64,000 nt of DNA from Halomonas cupida. GTDB lineage: Bacteria > Pseudomonadota > Gammaproteobacteria > Pseudomonadales > Halomonadaceae. The notes below the pieces were generated by a model. It did no database searches. It saw nothing but the letters and a program-made list of their open reading frames with translations, and was not told the DNA's origin. The stretch lies in contig NZ_FRCA01000001.1 of the NCBI RefSeq assembly GCF_900142755.1, positions 60,888 through 124,887 on the forward strand. Direction: 5' to 3'. The position numbers and the translations under genes were made by a program. Positions 61,328-64,000 of the stretch are shown here, piece by piece (the first letter of the stretch is position 1; each line of letters opens with the position of its first letter).

Positions 61328-62872
61328 ATGGTGAAGATTCTCCCTTATTCCCGACAGGGGCTTCCGGCAGGACGGAAATACTGTTACGGCATCGCCTGTA
61401 TGGTGGCACTGTCGCTGGCCGGTTGTGCGGTGACTCCCGAGCCGTTTACGCAGCATGAGAACAGTCAACGAGCCTCGGATCTACTGGAGCGCTATACCGC
61501 TGATCAGGAACCGGTCACCGCACCGATTGATCTCTATACCGCCATGGCCAGGGCAATCAAATACAACCTCGACTATCGAGTTGAGTTGATGGAAACAGCG
61601 GCCCGTCTGCAGCAGTTGGATGTCAGCCGCTATGACATGCTGCCCCGCATTGTCGGCTCACTCAATTACAACGGACGCTCCAATGATGCAGGCAGCGTCA
61701 GCCAGTCACTGTTGACAGGGAAGACGTCGCTGGAGCCGTCAACCTCTTCGGAGCGTGAGTCCCTGGCCGGCGACTTGGCGTTGAGCTGGGATGTGCTGGA
61801 TTTCGGACTGTCGTACGTCCGCGCCAAACAGAAAGCGGATGAAGTCCTTCAGGCGGAGGAGAACAAGCGTCGAGTGGTCCAGCGCATTGTCGAGGATGTG
61901 CGTTCAGCCTACTGGCGAGCGGCCAGTGCCGAACGCTTGATGGCCAGAACCCAGCAGCTCGAGGAGCGTACTCAACAGGCGCTGGATATGGCGCAACGTC
62001 AGAAGGCCAATCACCTCACCTCGCCCATGGCTGCACTGAGCTATCAGCGCGAACTGTTGTCGATCCGTCAGCAGCTTCAGCAGTTGACGCGGGAGCTCAA
62101 GGTGTCCAAACAGCAATTGGCAGCGTTGATGAACCTGCCCCCGGATACCGAATACAGCATTGTGGTACCGGCGCGTGATCTGGCCTGGGAATCGCTGAAT
62201 ATGAGCTATGACGACATGTTGCACCTGGCGGTGATGAATCGCCCGGAGCTGCATGAAGTTGCCTACAAGTTGCGCAGCAACGAAATGGAAGGCACAGCGG
62301 TGCTGCTGCAGACATTGCCCAGCCTGCGACTCTTCGCCGGTGCCAACTGGAGCAACGACGATTTCCTCTACAACAGTGACTGGGCGAGTTGGGGCGCCAA
62401 GGCCAGTTGGAACCTGTTGAATGTCTTCCGTATTCCAGCGGAACAGCAGCGCATCGAGGCGGGAGGCGAGTTGCTGGATGCCCGAGCCCAGGCACTGACT
62501 ATGGCGGTGGCGACTCAGGTCTCGGTGAGTCGAGCACGCTACGCGCTGCGTCGCAAGGAACTGGAGACTGCACAGCGCTACCTCACCGTGCAATCCAGCA
62601 TCGAGCACCAGATCGAGGCGGGGTATCGCGCAGAAAGCGTCAGTCGCCAGACCTGGATTCGTGAGCAGATGAATACTGTCGTTGCCGAGGCCAAGCTGGA
62701 TGTGGCATTGGCGGATCTGCAGAGTGCCTATGCCAACGTCTACACCTCCATGGGGATCGATGCAGTCGATGCCAGCATGAGTGCCGACGAGAGTGTGGCG
62801 GAGCTGGCCGGTGACCTGCGTCACCTGTGGGCCGGACGCGGCGATGCCCTGGCACTGGCGGGAGATCTCTGA
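61328..62872 (+). CDS. TolC family outer-membrane efflux lipoprotein
   Basis: The 514-residue protein starts with a lipoprotein signal (ACMVALSLAGC at about residues 23-33, the C being the lipidated residue). It has the OMF repeat layout: two long helical hairpins (about 110-300 and 330-490), QLQQLTRELKVSKQQLAALMNL in the first and a matching stretch in the second. The ATG at 61328 has GAGG eight bases upstream. It should form the outer-membrane channel for the adaptor protein encoded one base after its stop. Confidence 0.87.
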   Translation: MVKILPYSRQGLPAGRKYCYGIACMVALSLAGCAVTPEPFTQHENSQRASDLLERYTADQEPVTAPIDLYTAMARAIKYNLDYRVELMETAARLQQLDVSRYDMLPRIVGSLNYNGRSNDAGSVSQSLLTGKTSLEPSTSSERESLAGDLALSWDVLDFGLSYVRAKQKADEVLQAEENKRRVVQRIVEDVRSAYWRAASAERLMARTQQLEERTQQALDMAQRQKANHLTSPMAALSYQRELLSIRQQLQQLTRELKVSKQQLAALMNLPPDTEYSIVVPARDLAWESLNMSYDDMLHLAVMNRPELHEVAYKLRSNEMEGTAVLLQTLPSLRLFAGANWSNDDFLYNSDWASWGAKASWNLLNVFRIPAEQQRIEAGGELLDARAQALTMAVATQVSVSRARYALRRKELETAQRYLTVQSSIEHQIEAGYRAESVSRQTWIREQMNTVVAEAKLDVALADLQSAYANVYTSMGIDAVDASMSADESVAELAGDLRHLWAGRGDALALAGDL

Positions 62873-62873
62873 C

Positions 62874-63815
62874 ATGGCGATGTGGCGCAATGATGTTCGG
62901 CACATGCTGCTGGTGGCTGGACTGGCATCGCTGTGTTCGCTCCCTCTGCACAGCCTTGCACAGGAGTCGAGTGATCCTGGAGCGGATGCTACCGGAGAGG
63001 AAACCGCCGAAGTTTCGGGTACTCCATCGTCGGCTCCATTACCGGTGGGGAACCTACAACCGGTGGTGGCGACTGCGAGCACCGACGCGGCTGTGGATGA
63101 GAGGTCGAATGGCGTGGTTCGTGGTGTGTTGCGAGCAGAGCAGGAAGCTGTGCTGGCCAGCAACGTCTCGTCGCGGATCATTGCCATGCCGTTCAGGGAA
63201 GGTGACAGCTTCGACAGTGATGCCGAACTGGTGAAGTTCGACTGTTCTCGGTTTGAGGCTCAATTGCGTGGAGCAAGGGCGCAAGCCAATGCCGCCTCGC
63301 GGGATGCTGAAGTACAGCGTGAGCTGTTGAGCATGGGAGCCGGAGGTCGAGCCGATGCCGATATTGCCTTGTTCAAGGCGAGTCAGGGGCGTGCCGATGC
63401 CCAGGCCATCGAGAGTCAGATGCAGGGGTGTTCGATTCGGGCCCCCTTCGCCGGTAGTGTCGTTGAGCCGATGGTTCACCAGAACGAGACACCTGCGCCC
63501 AATGAGCCACTGATCCACATTGTCAGCGATGGTGCTCTGGAATTGCAGATGGTGGTGCCATCCTGCTGGTTGGCCTGGCTGACGGACGGCGCGACCTTCC
63601 ATTTCCGAGTCGATGAGACCGGTGACATGTTGCAGGCGGAAGTGAGGAGGATGTCTGCAGCGGTCGATCCTGTCAGCCAGACAGTCAAGGTCATCAGTAG
63701 GGTGCTCGAGGTGCCGGAAGGAGTGTTGCCCGGCATGAGTGGTTCGGTGTACTGGCTGGAGGGAGACACACAGCCTGGTGATATTCAGGGCTGTCATTCG
63801 GAGTCTGCCGCGTGA
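62874..63815 (+). CDS. HlyD/RND-type periplasmic adaptor protein
   Basis: The 313-residue protein has a signal peptide (about residues 1-28, ending SLAQES), a polar linker, then the adaptor order. This runs from a barrel-sandwich half GVLRAEQEAVLASNVSSRI and a short coiled coil (about 125-165), through the second lipoyl half GCSIRAPFAGSVVEPMVHQN, to a beta-barrel part. Compared with typical RND adaptors the coiled coil and C-terminal part are short. It links the TolC-like channel to an inner-membrane component encoded further right, outside the window. Confidence 0.86.
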   Translation: MAMWRNDVRHMLLVAGLASLCSLPLHSLAQESSDPGADATGEETAEVSGTPSSAPLPVGNLQPVVATASTDAAVDERSNGVVRGVLRAEQEAVLASNVSSRIIAMPFREGDSFDSDAELVKFDCSRFEAQLRGARAQANAASRDAEVQRELLSMGAGGRADADIALFKASQGRADAQAIESQMQGCSIRAPFAGSVVEPMVHQNETPAPNEPLIHIVSDGALELQMVVPSCWLAWLTDGATFHFRVDETGDMLQAEVRRMSAAVDPVSQTVKVISRVLEVPEGVLPGMSGSVYWLEGDTQPGDIQGCHSESAA

Positions 63816-64000
63816 GTGTGGCGGAGGTGCTGCCATCGGCGGTGGATCAGCCTGCCGCGAATGGACCCACCGGTGCTACCCGGGCTGGTATGGACGCTCC
63901 TTCTGAAACACAACGTCCGGTTGTCACCAGTCTGGACCATCTGGTTCGAATCGAAGGGGGGCTGCGTGCCTGTCGTTGCCTGGAGCAGCTGGCTGCCCAT
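63812..64000 (+). CDS. Start of the next gene in the export operon (partial, runs off the window)
   Basis: A GTG at 63812 overlaps the adaptor stop by four bases (GTGA) and opens a frame that continues to the edge (63 codons seen). The visible part is polar and not yet diagnostic, though RPVVTSLDHLVRIEGGLRAC suggests a soluble domain. A further adaptor-like or sensory protein of the same system is possible, but no family can be assigned. Confidence 0.6.
   Translation, partial: MSVAEVLPSAVDQPAANGPTGATRAGMDAPSETQRPVVTSLDHLVRIEGGLRACRCLEQLAAH

Noticed and set aside
61904..63187. A 427-codon minus-strand frame opposite the TolC and adaptor genes
   Set aside because: It spans two well-supported genes on the other strand and has no protein-like motifs.

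Overview
This 64 kb window looks like chromosome of a moderately high-GC gammaproteobacterium. The closest fit by eye is the Halomonas group (Halomonadaceae). That is an inference from protein style: a type II QueF, a YbiT-type ABC-F protein, an OsmC-YcaO fusion, many TRAP and tripartite tricarboxylate transporters, sodium symporters with tiny partner subunits, and a matAB-madLM malonate operon. No phage, plasmid, CRISPR or transposase gene is visible.

Layout. 0.2-6.2 kb: a YadG/YadH ABC exporter, queF, a YdjA-type nitroreductase, a hotdog thioesterase, an AEC carrier and an Ldh_2-family (DpkA-like) oxidoreductase. 6.44-6.58 kb: tRNA-Ser(GGA) with a classic terminator. 7.2-9.1 kb: a sodium:solute symporter and a 42-residue partner gene. 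9.2-10.8 kb: ybiT. 11.1-24.3 kb: a myo-inositol regulon. It has a leftward operon for the ABC importer (ibpA-iatP-iatA), a TIM-barrel isomerase, iolC (kinase-aldolase fusion), iolD, iolE and a second Gfo/Idh/MocA dehydrogenase. Facing it are rightward iolR (RpiR family), iolG and iolB. 24.3-25.8 kb: an ECF41 sigma factor with its carboxymuconolactone-decarboxylase partner and a matching promoter. 26.5-31.3 kb: a GntR-controlled TctABC importer with a DapA-like aldolase.

31.7-48.6 kb is the most unusual part. The native core appears to be gabT-like aminotransferase, lysR, amaB, NSS transporter, small subunit and amaA: a pipecolate/D-lysine degradation cluster that would run pipecolate to 2-aminoadipate and probably to 2-oxoadipate. 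Two foreign-looking modules lie in and beside it, and each is bounded by direct duplications of native sequence. Module 1 (31.8-38.2 kb: IclR, crotonase-like protein, CoA ligase, TRAP transporter) lies between a 100-base remnant of the gabT 3' end and the intact gabT 3' end. Module 2 (40.7-43.9 kb: very AT-rich FAD oxidoreductase plus NhaC-type antiporter) lies between two 129-base copies of the lysR/amaB promoter. The left copy still carries a decayed amaB start. Neither module shows a recombinase.

49-64 kb: a second TRAP operon with two near-identical TGGT-N3-ACCA operators, an OsmC-YcaO fusion gene, a YcxB-like membrane protein, a malonate uptake and activation operon (matA, matB, madL, madM), and the start of a TolC/HlyD-type export operon that runs off the right edge.

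All names come from reading translated sequence and remembered family motifs. No database search was possible.
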